A DNA stretch of 64,000 nucleotides from DATLNF01 sp963765815 (lineage in GTDB: Bacteria > Actinomycetota > Actinomycetes > BP-191), in NCBI GenBank assembly GCA_963765815.1, contig CAVXXT010000007.1:496001-560000 (forward strand), in the 5' to 3' direction. Positions 47,651 through 55,935 of the stretch are shown here, piece after piece. Both the position numbers and the translations under genes were made by a program. The notes under the pieces are model-generated. The model was not told where the DNA came from. It made no database searches and saw only the letters and a list, made by a program, of their open reading frames with translations. Numbering within the stretch: position 1 is the stretch's first letter; each line of letters begins with the position of its first letter.

Positions 47651-47718
47651 CCGACAACGGTGTGCGCGCAGCCTCGGGCGGCGGGCGCCTGGGGACTGAT
47701 CTGTGGACACCGCTCGCA

Positions 47719-47772
47719 TCAAGATCCTGGCGCCCAGCCACAGCGAGGCTGCAGCGGACGCCAGGATCTTGG
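47719..47772. repeat. Palindromic repeat C, copy 2 (inverted)
   Basis: TCAAGATCCTGGCG and CGCCAGGATCTTGG arms. Read on the minus strand it begins CCAAGATCCTGGCGTCCGCTGC, matching the first 22-23 bases of copy 1 with one mismatch. The two copies therefore flank the AbiEi-like gene as an inverted pair. Confidence 0.75.
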
Positions 47773-47798
47773 AAAGAGCCGGTGCGACGAGCGCCGAG

Positions 47799-48098
47799 CT
47801 AGACGGTGATGAGCGCCTCCGTCGCGGCGCCGAGTTCCGCGGTGACCGTGGTCTCGGCGTTGCCCTTCGCCGACAGCGCGCGCAAGGTCCAGTCGCCGGG
47901 GGCGGCGAAGAACCGGAACTCGCCCTTGTCGCTCGTCACGACCTCGGCGGTGAACTCGCCGGTGCCGTCGAGCAGTCGGACGTAGGCGCCCCCGAGGCCG
48001 GTGCCCTCGGACGTCACCGTCCCCTGGATGATCGTCTCCTTCGCCACGTCGATCCCTTCGAGGTCGAGTCCTTGGGTGGGTGCTCCGCATCCGGACAT
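47799..48098 (-). CDS. DUF1416/SseC-like protein
   Basis: The 99-residue protein starts MSGCGAPTQGLDLEGIDVAK and continues with a small carboxypeptidase-regulatory-like beta fold (IIQGTVTSEGTGLGGAYVRLLDGTGEFTAEVVTSDKGEFRFFAAPGDWTLRALSAKG). It matches the SseC family found immediately after the rhodanese CysA-type gene in mycobacteria. The gap to that gene is 2 bases. Role: sulfur metabolism by context only. Confidence 0.85.
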   Translation of the reverse strand: MSGCGAPTQGLDLEGIDVAKETIIQGTVTSEGTGLGGAYVRLLDGTGEFTAEVVTSDKGEFRFFAAPGDWTLRALSAKGNAETTVTAELGAATEALITV

Positions 48099-48100
48099 GG

Positions 48101-48934
48101 CTACACGTCCTTCTGGACGGGCACGTTGACCAGCGAGCCGTACTCGGTCCACGAGCCGTCGTAGTTCTTCACACCCTGCTCACCGAGCAGCTCCTGCAGC
48201 ACGAACCACGTGTGCGACGAGCGCTCGCCGATGCGGCAGTAGGCGATCGTCTCCTTCGTGAAGTCGACGCCCGCGTCCTTGTACAGCTCGCGCAGCTCGT
48301 CGTCGCTGCGGAAGGTGCCGTCGTCGTTCGCGGCCTTCGACCACGGGATGTTCACAGCGGTGGGGATGTGACCCGCCCGCTGGGACTGCTCCTGCGGCAG
48401 GTGCGCCGGCGCGAGCAGCTTGCCGGAGAACTCGTCGGGCGATCGCACGTCGACCAGGTTCTTCTGGCCGATCGCCGCGATGACCTCGTCGCGGAACGCG
48501 CGGATCGAGGTGTCCTGCTCCTTGGCGACGTACGACGTCGCCGGGCGCTGCTGCACCTCGTCGGTGAGCGGGCGGGAGTCGAGCTCCCACTTCTTGCGGC
48601 CGCCGTCGAGGAGCTTGACGTCACCGTGGCCGTAGAGCGTGAAGTACCAGTAGGCGTAGGCGGCGAACCAGTTGTTGTTGCCGCCGTACAGCACGACGGT
48701 GTCGTCGTTGCTGATCCCCTTGGCGGAGAGCAGCTTCTCGAAATGCTCCTTGGAGACGAAGTCGCGCTTGACCGGGTCCTGCAGCTCGCTCTTCCAGTCG
48801 AGTCGTACGGCGCCCTCGATGTGGCCCTTGTCGTAGGCGGACACGTCCTCGTCGACCTCGACGAACACGATGCCCGGCTTGCCGATGTTGGCCTCGGCCC
48901 AGTCGGTGTCGACGAGAGAGTCGGTGCGGCTCAT
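48101..48934 (-). CDS. Thiosulfate sulfurtransferase (two-domain rhodanese)
   Basis: Rhodaneses move sulfane sulfur, e.g. from thiosulfate to a thiol or cyanide acceptor. The 277-residue protein has an inactive N-terminal rhodanese domain (VFVEVDEDVSAYDKGHIEGAVRLDW) and an active C-terminal one (LVDVRSPDEFSGKLLAPAHL) with the catalytic Cys in TIAYCRIGERSSHTWFVL. The loop CRIGERSS matches mycobacterial CysA2/CysA3. Its start overlaps the DUF4395 stop (ATGA). Part of the leader-controlled sulfur operon. Confidence 0.93.
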   Translation of the reverse strand: MSRTDSLVDTDWAEANIGKPGIVFVEVDEDVSAYDKGHIEGAVRLDWKSELQDPVKRDFVSKEHFEKLLSAKGISNDDTVVLYGGNNNWFAAYAYWYFTLYGHGDVKLLDGGRKKWELDSRPLTDEVQQRPATSYVAKEQDTSIRAFRDEVIAAIGQKNLVDVRSPDEFSGKLLAPAHLPQEQSQRAGHIPTAVNIPWSKAANDDGTFRSDDELRELYKDAGVDFTKETIAYCRIGERSSHTWFVLQELLGEQGVKNYDGSWTEYGSLVNVPVQKDV

Positions 48935-49368
48935 GCAGGTGCTCCTTCACGGGTGGTGGTGCGTCGGACGAGCAGGAAGACCTCGCAGCCGAGGCAGAAG
49001 CCGAAGGCGGCGTTGAGGAAGGCGGCGGCCAGCGCGAACGCGGTCGCCGTCGTGCCGAGCGTCTCCGCGCCCGTCAGGAATCCGATGGTGCCGAGCAGGC
49101 CGAAGCCCGCGCCGACCGCCTGCGCGAAGCGCGGCGGCGCCTCCGCCTCGAGCTCGGCCGGTGGGCCGAGCCGCGGGCGGACCAGGGTGCGGAAGAGCAC
49201 GCCGTACGGCGCGTGCCTCAGGCCGAGGGTTGCTCCGGTGAGGAAGACCGCGGTCTGGGCCGCGAGCAGGAGCCCGCTGCCGGAGAGCAGGACGGCGGCG
49301 AGCACGGCCGTGGTGATCCAGGCCCCGAACCGGGGACCGCGAGGGTCGACAAAGCGAGGGTCGCTCAT
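48931..49368 (-). CDS. DUF4395 membrane protein
   Basis: The 145-residue protein MSDPRFVDPRGPRFGAWITT has four membrane helices (about 15-34, 36-55, 90-110 and 113-132) and the family start FVDPRGPRFGAWI. DUF4395 genes precede the sulfurtransferase in actinobacterial sulfur operons; the function is unknown (transport of a sulfur compound is often guessed). Its Shine-Dalgarno AGGAG lies in the 3' arm of a hairpin whose 5' arm holds the leader-peptide stop codon. Confidence 0.85.
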   Translation of the reverse strand: MSDPRFVDPRGPRFGAWITTAVLAAVLLSGSGLLLAAQTAVFLTGATLGLRHAPYGVLFRTLVRPRLGPPAELEAEAPPRFAQAVGAGFGLLGTIGFLTGAETLGTTATAFALAAAFLNAAFGFCLGCEVFLLVRRTTTREGAPA

Positions 49369-49377
49369 GGGGTGGGG

Positions 49378-49424
49378 CTCCTGACGAGGAGGGGGGGTCG
49401 TGCTGGATGCGAAAGCGTCAGGAG
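49378..49424 (-). promoter_or_regulatory. Hairpin sequestering the DUF4395 ribosome binding site
   Basis: In the transcript, CTCCTGACG (49424-49416) pairs perfectly with CGTCAGGAG (49386-49378) across a 29-base loop. The 5' arm contains the TGA of the leader peptide; the 3' arm contains the AGGAG of DUF4395. A ribosome terminating on the leader would open the hairpin, so translation of the operon depends on leader translation. Confidence 0.65.
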
Positions 49425-49498
49425 GCGCGACAGAGCGCGCTGCGCAGCCGGCCGTAGTCCACGGCGCGGCGCTTCACGAGCTCGGTCGAGTTATGCAT
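49418..49498 (-). CDS. Leader peptide of the sulfurtransferase operon (26 aa)
   Basis: ATG 49498 to TGA 49418 encodes MHNSTELVKRRAVDYGRLRS followed by ALCRAS. Short leaders with K/R-R-x-V-D and a terminal Cys region precede actinobacterial sulfur operons. In mycobacteria a cysteine-containing leader attenuates translation of the same DUF4395-rhodanese-SseC operon. Here only one Cys occurs, three codons before the end. A TACTAT -10 box ends 8 bases before the ATG and there is no ribosome binding site, so the mRNA is probably leaderless. Confidence 0.72.
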   Translation of the reverse strand: MHNSTELVKRRAVDYGRLRSALCRAS

Positions 49499-49506
49499 CG
49501 TGATCG

Positions 49507-49512
49507 ATAGTA
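49507..49512 (-). promoter_or_regulatory. Predicted -10 element of the leader/sulfur operon
   Basis: TACTAT on the minus strand, with its end 8 bases before the leader ATG. This places the transcription start at or next to the ATG. No clear -35 hexamer is seen. Confidence 0.5.
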
Positions 49513-49590
49513 ACCCGAGAGCCCGGCCGGCTCTTCCCGATATACCTGCGGGAAGTGCCGACCGGGCTCTCGTGGAGACCGGAAGCGCGG

Positions 49591-51675
49591 CTAGACGACG
49601 GAGCGCTTGCGAGCAACCTGGTACGCCGAGCCGAGCAGCGCGAGCGCCAGCAGCGGCAGCACGACGCCGACCGGCACCTCCGGCACCACCGCGTCCGGGT
49701 CGGTCGGGTCGAGTGCGTTGCCGCTGCGGAAGAGCGGGAGCCCGGACGACTGCCGGGTGACCGTCCCCTGCGCGGTGGTGCTGCCCGCGGCCGACGTGCA
49801 GTCGACGTTCTGCGCGGTCCAACACCCGTCGGCCCAGCCGACGAGGACCCGACCGGCCCGGTCGACTGTCACATCCATGAAGTCGAGCAGGTTGCGGCAC
49901 GGGTTGTCGCCGCCGCCGAGCCAGACGCAGCCGCGCTGCGCGACGTTGCCCGGGTTGGCCTCGACCGTGGTCCAGGTCGCGCCCCGGTCGTAGGTCGTCG
50001 AGATGAACAGGTGCCACACGCCGGGGAAGTCCGCCGCCTGGTCGTTGCCGGGCGTCGAGGTGCCGAGGAACGCAAACGCCGCGCGGTCGTCGTCACCCGC
50101 GACCATGGTCGTGAACTGCGTGTTGGCGATGCCGTACGGCACCCCCACGTCGATCGGCGTCGTCCAGTTGTCGCCCTCGTCCCGCGAGACGGTGACGGTG
50201 GGGTGCCCGTCCGCGTTCTCGTAGCCGAGATAGAGCGTGCCGCCGCTGCCGACCGCCAGGCCCGGGTCCGAGCTGCCGGCCTGCGTCGCGCCACCAGGGA
50301 TGTGGTGCAGAGACCACGTCTTGTTGCCGTCCAGCGAGCGGACGATCGCCTGCCGGCCGTCGCAGTCCCGGTTGGGCAGGTAGACCTGACCCGCCGGGCC
50401 GACCTGGACGTGCCCGTGCAGCCCGCCGCACTGGTCAATGGTGTACACCGGCACGGCCGGGTCGTAGGTGATGCCGCCGTCACGGCTCTGCGCGCACAGC
50501 GCCGCGGCGACGCCCTGCGAGCAGTAGTACACGGAGCGCCGGCCGTAGGTCGACGTCTCCGACGGGTCCACCGACTCGTGCATCGGTCCGGCGCCGATCG
50601 TCTGGTGGTCCTGGCCGTGCGGCTGACCGCTGCCCTGCGTCGGGTTCCAGTTGCGCCCGTCGTCGTCGGAGTAGACGGTCGCGCTCGTCGCGCCGAGCAG
50701 CTGCGAGTCGAAGACCCGGCCGGTGATCGGGTCGACACTGAGGATCGGGTCGAGGCTGGCGAACCCGGGGAACGGCAGCGTCGCGTCCTCCCAGACCAGG
50801 TTGCCGGTCGCGTCCGGCACTCCGCGGTAGGTGTACGGCCCGCAGATCATCATGACCGCGTTGGTGTTCCAGTTGACGCCGAGCGTCGGCTCGCCGCAGA
50901 AGTCCGCGGTGCCGTTGTAGAGACGCAGGTCGGTGGCCGGGATCTCCGGCAGGACGAGGTCGTCGTACGTCGGCGCCGGGATGCCAGGAGAGCCGCCGCC
51001 GGGGATGCCCGGGTTGCCGAGGTTGCACGTCGCCGGGTCGGCGTTGACGGTGATCGACGACGGATGCGTCGCCGAGTCGTAGTGCAGCGTCAGCTCGGCG
51101 TTGGAGTTGGTGTAGCCGAAGACGCTGAAGACCAGGCCGGCCAGCGAGTTGGTGGCGGTCGTCGTCGACACCAGGCCCCTGATGTGACGCAGGGCGATGT
51201 CACCACCGACGCGGCCACCCGGGTCGTAGGCCGAGTTGTTGAACGGCGTGCCGCCGGGCAGCGTCGTCGGGCGCGCGAACCGCGACAGCACCCCGCCGGC
51301 GAACGCGGCGTTGGGCACGTTGCTGATGTAGAGGTCGAGGCAGACGTTGGTCGCCGTGCCGCTGGTGCCGGCCGGGAGCGAGAACGTCGGCACCGAGGGC
51401 AGGCCGGAGTTCTGCGCGCCGGGGTGATAGGTAGCGGTGGCGGACGTCGACCCGACCGGAGCGGCCGTCGACAGCGTCGACCCGGCGGGAGCGGCGCCGG
51501 TCTGGGTCCCGGACGGATCGGCCTGCACGTCCTGGGCGTAGCCGCCGCCCGCCGAGTGGAAGTACAGCGTGGTGCGCGGCAGTGCGGCCGCGGATGCCGG
51601 CGACACGGGGATCAGCACGGAGCCGATGACCGCGACCGCGGACACGACGGCATGACGGCATGAAGAACGACGCAC
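49591..51675 (-). CDS. Secreted Asp-box (sialidase-like) beta-propeller protein with VPEVP C-terminal sorting signal
   Basis: GTG 51675 gives VRRSSCRHAVVSAVAVIGSV, a signal peptide. The 694-residue protein has an N-terminal beta domain with TLYFHSAGGGYAQD, then Asp-box repeats: SDDDGRNWNP, SRDGGITYDP, SLDGNKTWSL, SRDEGDNWTT and TYDRGATWTT, a propeller of the sialidase/BNR type. No sialidase Arg triad could be confirmed. The tail is VVPEVPVGVVLPLLALALLG, then SAYQVARKRSVV: a short VPEVP motif, a hydrophobic helix and a basic end, like PEP-CTERM. The plus-strand gene at 52394 has the same tail. Predicted exosortase substrate. Confidence 0.8.
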   Translation of the reverse strand: MRRSSCRHAVVSAVAVIGSVLIPVSPASAAALPRTTLYFHSAGGGYAQDVQADPSGTQTGAAPAGSTLSTAAPVGSTSATATYHPGAQNSGLPSVPTFSLPAGTSGTATNVCLDLYISNVPNAAFAGGVLSRFARPTTLPGGTPFNNSAYDPGGRVGGDIALRHIRGLVSTTTATNSLAGLVFSVFGYTNSNAELTLHYDSATHPSSITVNADPATCNLGNPGIPGGGSPGIPAPTYDDLVLPEIPATDLRLYNGTADFCGEPTLGVNWNTNAVMMICGPYTYRGVPDATGNLVWEDATLPFPGFASLDPILSVDPITGRVFDSQLLGATSATVYSDDDGRNWNPTQGSGQPHGQDHQTIGAGPMHESVDPSETSTYGRRSVYYCSQGVAAALCAQSRDGGITYDPAVPVYTIDQCGGLHGHVQVGPAGQVYLPNRDCDGRQAIVRSLDGNKTWSLHHIPGGATQAGSSDPGLAVGSGGTLYLGYENADGHPTVTVSRDEGDNWTTPIDVGVPYGIANTQFTTMVAGDDDRAAFAFLGTSTPGNDQAADFPGVWHLFISTTYDRGATWTTVEANPGNVAQRGCVWLGGGDNPCRNLLDFMDVTVDRAGRVLVGWADGCWTAQNVDCTSAAGSTTAQGTVTRQSSGLPLFRSGNALDPTDPDAVVPEVPVGVVLPLLALALLGSAYQVARKRSVV

Positions 51676-51811
51676 GAAAGGCCCCCCAAGGGCTGGGCTT
51701 GCTGGGAAGACCGCCGGGTCAAGGCGCGGAGAGTGCCCCCGATCCGGACGAGTTCGTCGCCTGAGGCGCAACTCCTGCAGGAGCGGCGTCCGAGGGACCG
51801 AAGACCGGACG

Positions 51812-52264
51812 GTGCATCGGAGGACCACGGCGGCCGCCGCCGCGATCGTCACGCTCATCACGATTGCGGGCTGCTCGGGAGAGGGCGAAGGGGCTCCGGT
51901 GGTCACCCCGACGGCGGCCACCTCCTCGGCGCCGGGGTGCGCCGGGCCGACCGGGTCGGCACTGCCGCGAACGCCGACCGGCTTCCCGTTCGCGCTCGAG
52001 CTCCCGCCCGGAGCGCTGGTCACCCACGGCGCCGACGGCGCGTCGACGACGCTGAGCGGGACCGCGCCGGGAGCGGTTGCGGTGGTCGCCGCCCGGCTGC
52101 GAGCGGCGGTCGCCGGCGCGGGTTACGTCGAGTCGGGCTACGACAACGAGACCCGGTCGGTCCGCCTCTCCTTCTTCACCGGCGACACCGTCGGGATCGC
52201 CGTCGTGAGCGTGTCCCCCTGCGACCGCGACCGCTCGGTGTTCACGCTCGCTCCGCGCGAGTGA
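51812..52264 (+). CDS. Small putative lipoprotein, unknown function
   Basis: GTG 51812 starts MHRRTTAAAAAIVTLITIAGC; lipobox IAGC. The 150-residue protein then has a Gly/Thr/Ala/Pro linker and a small domain (TPTGFPFALELPPGALVTHGAD, YVESGYDNETRSVRLSFFTGDTVGIAVVSVSPC). No family recognised. It lies between two VPEVP-tailed proteins and may belong to the same surface system. Confidence 0.6.
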   Translation: MHRRTTAAAAAIVTLITIAGCSGEGEGAPVVTPTAATSSAPGCAGPTGSALPRTPTGFPFALELPPGALVTHGADGASTTLSGTAPGAVAVVAARLRAAVAGAGYVESGYDNETRSVRLSFFTGDTVGIAVVSVSPCDRDRSVFTLAPRE

Positions 52265-52393
52265 GCAACGGCGTTACGCCGTACGGCGTACGGCGGTGTC
52301 CGAATTTGTCTGTGACGCAGACCTATCCATAGCGTGATACATCCGTCATATTTCTGACACCCAGCACTCTGACGCCCCGGGGGGCTTCTCTCC
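52265..52393. other. Intergenic region, possible promoter/terminator of the propeller gene
   Basis: 128 bp. It contains a 12-bp palindrome CGCCGTACGGCG (52277-52288) soon after the lipoprotein stop, a possible terminator stem, then an AT-richer stretch (about 52300-52360) with GTCTG-tgacg-CAGAC. The AT-rich part is the likely promoter of the 52394 gene. I see no coding sequence. Confidence 0.4.
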
Positions 52394-54640
52394 ATGCGCC
52401 GTATCCATGCCGTCATGCCCGCAATCGCCCTCGTGCTGGTCGGCTCGCCGACCGTCGCGCTCGCCTCGGCCCCGGCGCTTCCCGCGCCGGCGGCCTCGCC
52501 GGCCGGTGTCGGGTTCTCCGACCCGGTCGCGCTCAACGACGCGAGCGGCACCTCGACCGGCGGCTCCGAGCCGTCGATCGAGGTCGACTCCAAGGGCCAC
52601 GTCTTCGTCAGCGCGCCGGCCGCCATCCCGTTCGGCGGCTGCCCGTTCTGGGACGTGCACCCGGACGAGGTCAACGCCGCCGGGTTGCCGTACGAGTACC
52701 GCGGCACCATCGACACCGACCAGGGCTCGGTCGGCGGCGGCGACTGCGACATCTCGATCAGCAACGCGGCCGACGAGGCGAACGAGTACGACACGGTGTC
52801 CGTGACCAGCCTCTCTCTGGCCAACCTGACGTCCAACGTCACGCGCGACGGCGGTGCCACCTGGCAGCCGATCGCCAACAGCGCCAGCCAGCAGGTGTTC
52901 GGCGTCGACCGGGAGTGGCAGGTCGCCGACCGCGGGCTCGACCGCCACTACCTCACGGTGCACGACCTGCTGACCAACAACATCGAGACCGCCGTCGCGA
53001 TCGACGGCGGCTACCAGTACGTGCAGAACGCCCCGGCGATCGACCCCACCACGACTCCCCAGGCGCTCGGCACGACCGTGTACTTCAAGGGCACGTCCCC
53101 GAGCGGCAACCAGTTCGGCACCACCGTGATCAACCCGGTGACGCACAAGCTCTACATCCCGTTCATCGCGGCCGACCCGGACAACGTCGGCGGTGAGGGC
53201 AACGCCGTCTACATCGCCGAGGGCGACCCGTGCGCCGTCGAGCAGACCTGCATCCCCGGAGCACCGGCCGCGCCGATCGTGTGGACCAACCACCTCGTGT
53301 ACGTCGCCCCGCAGACGGTCGACCTCTCGAGCGGCTTCCCGGCGATCACGATCGACCCGGCCGGGGTGGTCTACCTGGCCTGGACCGGCGACGTGAACGC
53401 CGCGGCCAACTCCACGGCCGCAGCCAACAACGGCACCAACCCCGTCTACAACCGGGTGTTCTTCACCCACTCGCAGCCGGGCGTCGTCGACGCCGGCAGC
53501 TGGTCGGCACCGAAGGCGATCGACCCGGGCACCGCGAACAGCAACGTCTTCCCGTGGATGGTCGCGGGCGACAACGGCCACGTCGGCGTGGCGTGGTACG
53601 CCTCCAAGCTCGGCACCGTCAACGCCGGCAACGTCGGCAGCGCCAACAACGGCGCCAACGACAAGACCAACAACGACTGGCACGTCGAGTACGCGTCGTC
53701 GGCCGATGCCAGCACGGCGTCACCGACGTGGGACGTCGCCGTCGTATCCGGCACGATCCACATCGGCGCCGTGTGCGACCAGGGTCTCAACTGCGCCGAC
53801 GGCACACGCACGCTGCTCGACTTCTTCGACGTCGCGCTCGACCCGCAGGGCCGGCCGAACATCGCGTATGTCAGCGACACTCGCTCCCCCGGCACGGCCG
53901 ACGTGCAGTACACCCGGCAGTGCACCGGCACGACGCTGACCGGCGTCGACCTCGGCGCGACCTGCGGCACCATCGGCAGTGGCAGTGGGGGCGGGGCCAC
54001 CTGCCCGGCCAGCGCGCTGTTCCTCGACTCCACCGGCGACGCCGGCACCCCGAGCAACCCGTCGCTCGACGTCGTGCGCTCCAACCTCACGACGGACGTG
54101 GCCGCGGAGACGGTGACGTTCCACATCGACGTCGACGACCTGGTCGCGCCGAGCCCCGGGACGGCGCAGAACTACATCTACAGCTTCACCTACCGCGGGA
54201 AGAAGTACTACGTCGAGGCGTTCCGCTCGACCGACGTCACCGGCTTCTACTTCGGCGACTTCACCGGATCCGGCGGCAGCCGCACGAGCTACCAGGACAT
54301 CACCGGCTCGTTCGACGACGCCAACGACCGCATCCTGATCACGCTCGGCTTCGCGGATGTCGAGTCCGCGACGCCGACCGTGGTGCCGATCGTGGTCGGC
54401 GACGTGCTGTCGACGCTGAGCATCTCCACCGGTGGTGCGATCGGCGACCCGGACGTCGCCAGCCTCACGCCGACTGCGGACTCAGCGGCTGACCCGTGCA
54501 CCTACACCGTGGGCGCGGCGGACCTCGAGCCGGTCGTGCCCGAGGTGCCCTTCGGCGGCCTCCTCCCGCTCGCCGCGATCGCCCTGCTCGGCACGGGTTA
54601 CACCGTGGCGACCCGGCGCTCGCACCACGCGGACCGATAA
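52394..54640 (+). CDS. Secreted propeller protein with VPEVP C-terminal sorting signal
   Basis: ATG 52394; the preceding CGGGGGGCTTCTC is a weak RBS. The 748-residue protein has a signal peptide (cleavage near LASA-P), a long beta-rich region including TRDGGATWQPI (Asp box), a GTDG-less propeller-like central part (HLVYVAPQTVDLSSGFPAITIDPAGVVYLAWTG; TLLDFFDVALDPQGRPNIAYVSD) and a second beta domain (SLDVVRSNLTTDVAAETVTF). The tail EPVVPEVPFGGLLPLAAIAL, then LGTGYTVATRRS, is nearly the same as that of the 49591-51675 protein. Predicted exosortase substrate. Confidence 0.78.
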   Translation: MRRIHAVMPAIALVLVGSPTVALASAPALPAPAASPAGVGFSDPVALNDASGTSTGGSEPSIEVDSKGHVFVSAPAAIPFGGCPFWDVHPDEVNAAGLPYEYRGTIDTDQGSVGGGDCDISISNAADEANEYDTVSVTSLSLANLTSNVTRDGGATWQPIANSASQQVFGVDREWQVADRGLDRHYLTVHDLLTNNIETAVAIDGGYQYVQNAPAIDPTTTPQALGTTVYFKGTSPSGNQFGTTVINPVTHKLYIPFIAADPDNVGGEGNAVYIAEGDPCAVEQTCIPGAPAAPIVWTNHLVYVAPQTVDLSSGFPAITIDPAGVVYLAWTGDVNAAANSTAAANNGTNPVYNRVFFTHSQPGVVDAGSWSAPKAIDPGTANSNVFPWMVAGDNGHVGVAWYASKLGTVNAGNVGSANNGANDKTNNDWHVEYASSADASTASPTWDVAVVSGTIHIGAVCDQGLNCADGTRTLLDFFDVALDPQGRPNIAYVSDTRSPGTADVQYTRQCTGTTLTGVDLGATCGTIGSGSGGGATCPASALFLDSTGDAGTPSNPSLDVVRSNLTTDVAAETVTFHIDVDDLVAPSPGTAQNYIYSFTYRGKKYYVEAFRSTDVTGFYFGDFTGSGGSRTSYQDITGSFDDANDRILITLGFADVESATPTVVPIVVGDVLSTLSISTGGAIGDPDVASLTPTADSAADPCTYTVGAADLEPVVPEVPFGGLLPLAAIALLGTGYTVATRRSHHADR

Positions 54641-54647
54641 CACCGGT

Positions 54648-54675
54648 TTCGGCTCCGGCTTCTGCCGGAGCCGAA
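54648..54675 (+). terminator. Strong intrinsic hairpin after the propeller gene
   Basis: TTCGGCTCCGGC-TTCT-GCCGGAGCCGAA is a perfect 12-bp stem with a 4-base loop, starting 7 bases after the stop codon. There is no T-tract, as often in actinobacteria. Confidence 0.75.
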
Positions 54676-54694
54676 GGTGCTCCACACTGAGCGG

Positions 54695-55921
54695 ATGACC
54701 ACGGGACGCAGAGGACGGCGGCTTCAGCACGTCGCCCAACTGGCCGTCCTCGTGTTCCTGCTCACCGGACTGACCTCCGCGGAGGCGCGATCGCCCGCAC
54801 GGCCGCCCACGGCGGCGGTCGAGGCGGCGGTCACGTCGTCACGGACAGCAGATCCGCTCCGTGGTGAGCTGCGCGCGCCGGCCGGCGTGATCAGCCGCAA
54901 CGGCAGCCAGCTGGTCCTCGACGGCAAGCCGTACTTCTACGTCGGCTTCGCCGCGCCGCAGATCTCGACGCTGTGGTCGGTCAACTGGGGCTGCGGCAAG
55001 CAGACGTCCGACGCCGAGCTCGAAGCCTTCATGAGCGGGCTGCCGAAGAACAGCCTGCTGTCGGTGACCGCGATGCAGGCGATGGCGTTCAACAACAAGA
55101 CGACGTTCGCGCTCGACTTCACCCCGATCGACCGGATCATGAACGCCGCGCTTCGGCACGGGCATCGGCTCAACCTCGGCCTCGCGTCGCAGAGCGGCGA
55201 CTGCTCGGACGGGCACTGGAAGGACGCCGCCTGGTACGCCGGGGGTTACAAGAAGCGGTTCAACGACGACGGCCGCAACCTCGAGCGGCTGTCGTTCTGG
55301 GACTACCTGCACGTCATCGTCGCGCGTTACCGCGCGCATCCCGCGCTCGGCATGTGGGGTCTCGTCGGCGAGCCGGAGTCCTCCAACTGCGCGAAGGGCT
55401 TCCGGGGCGCCGCCTGCTACGGCCGCCTCACCTGCCCGAAGAACGCCGGGGCGGTGCTGCGCACGTTCTACGACGTGGTCGGCGCTGAGCTGAAGAAGGT
55501 CGACCCGGTCCACCTGCTGATGTCCGGGACCATCGGCTCGAGCCAGTGCGGCACCTTCGGCGCGGATTACGCCAACCTGCACGCCAGCCCCGCGATCGAC
55601 CTGGTCGAGATCCACGAGTACGACGCCGACGACGAGGCGATGCCCGCCGGACACGCCGACGCCGCGACCCTCGCCCGGCAGCTGGGCAAGCCGGTCATCG
55701 TCGGCGAGAACGGCATCCGCGCGGGCTCGGCATCGGGGTGCAAGACCGCGGCACAGCGACGCGATGCGCTGGCGCAGAAGATCTCCACGCACTTCATCGC
55801 GGGCTACCAGGGCTACACGATCTGGCAGTGGTCGCCGGCGGTGGGATCGGCATGCACCTACGAAGTGACCCCCGGCGACCCGTCGATGCAGCTGGCCGTC
55901 AACAGCCACATGACGCCGTAG
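54695..55921 (+). CDS. Secreted glycoside hydrolase (GH5/mannanase-like)
   Basis: ATG 54695; upstream in-frame ATG 54677 overlaps the terminator region. The 408-residue protein has an N-terminal signal/anchor segment (QHVAQLAVLVFLLTGLTSAEA), a linker, then a TIM-barrel glycosidase: MWGLVGEPESSNC (probable acid/base Glu, G-E-P in place of the usual N-E-P) and GKPVIVGENGIRAGS (probable nucleophile Glu). Cys pairs suggest extracellular stability. Similar to cellulase/mannanase-type enzymes; substrate unknown. Confidence 0.75.
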   Translation: MTTGRRGRRLQHVAQLAVLVFLLTGLTSAEARSPARPPTAAVEAAVTSSRTADPLRGELRAPAGVISRNGSQLVLDGKPYFYVGFAAPQISTLWSVNWGCGKQTSDAELEAFMSGLPKNSLLSVTAMQAMAFNNKTTFALDFTPIDRIMNAALRHGHRLNLGLASQSGDCSDGHWKDAAWYAGGYKKRFNDDGRNLERLSFWDYLHVIVARYRAHPALGMWGLVGEPESSNCAKGFRGAACYGRLTCPKNAGAVLRTFYDVVGAELKKVDPVHLLMSGTIGSSQCGTFGADYANLHASPAIDLVEIHEYDADDEAMPAGHADAATLARQLGKPVIVGENGIRAGSASGCKTAAQRRDALAQKISTHFIAGYQGYTIWQWSPAVGSACTYEVTPGDPSMQLAVNSHMTP

Positions 55922-55935
55922 GACTTCGCGAGCAC

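Noticed and set aside
49591..51675. A true sialidase
   Set aside because: Asp boxes are present, but I could not locate the Arg triad, Tyr/Glu pair and FRIP motif, so only the propeller fold is claimed.
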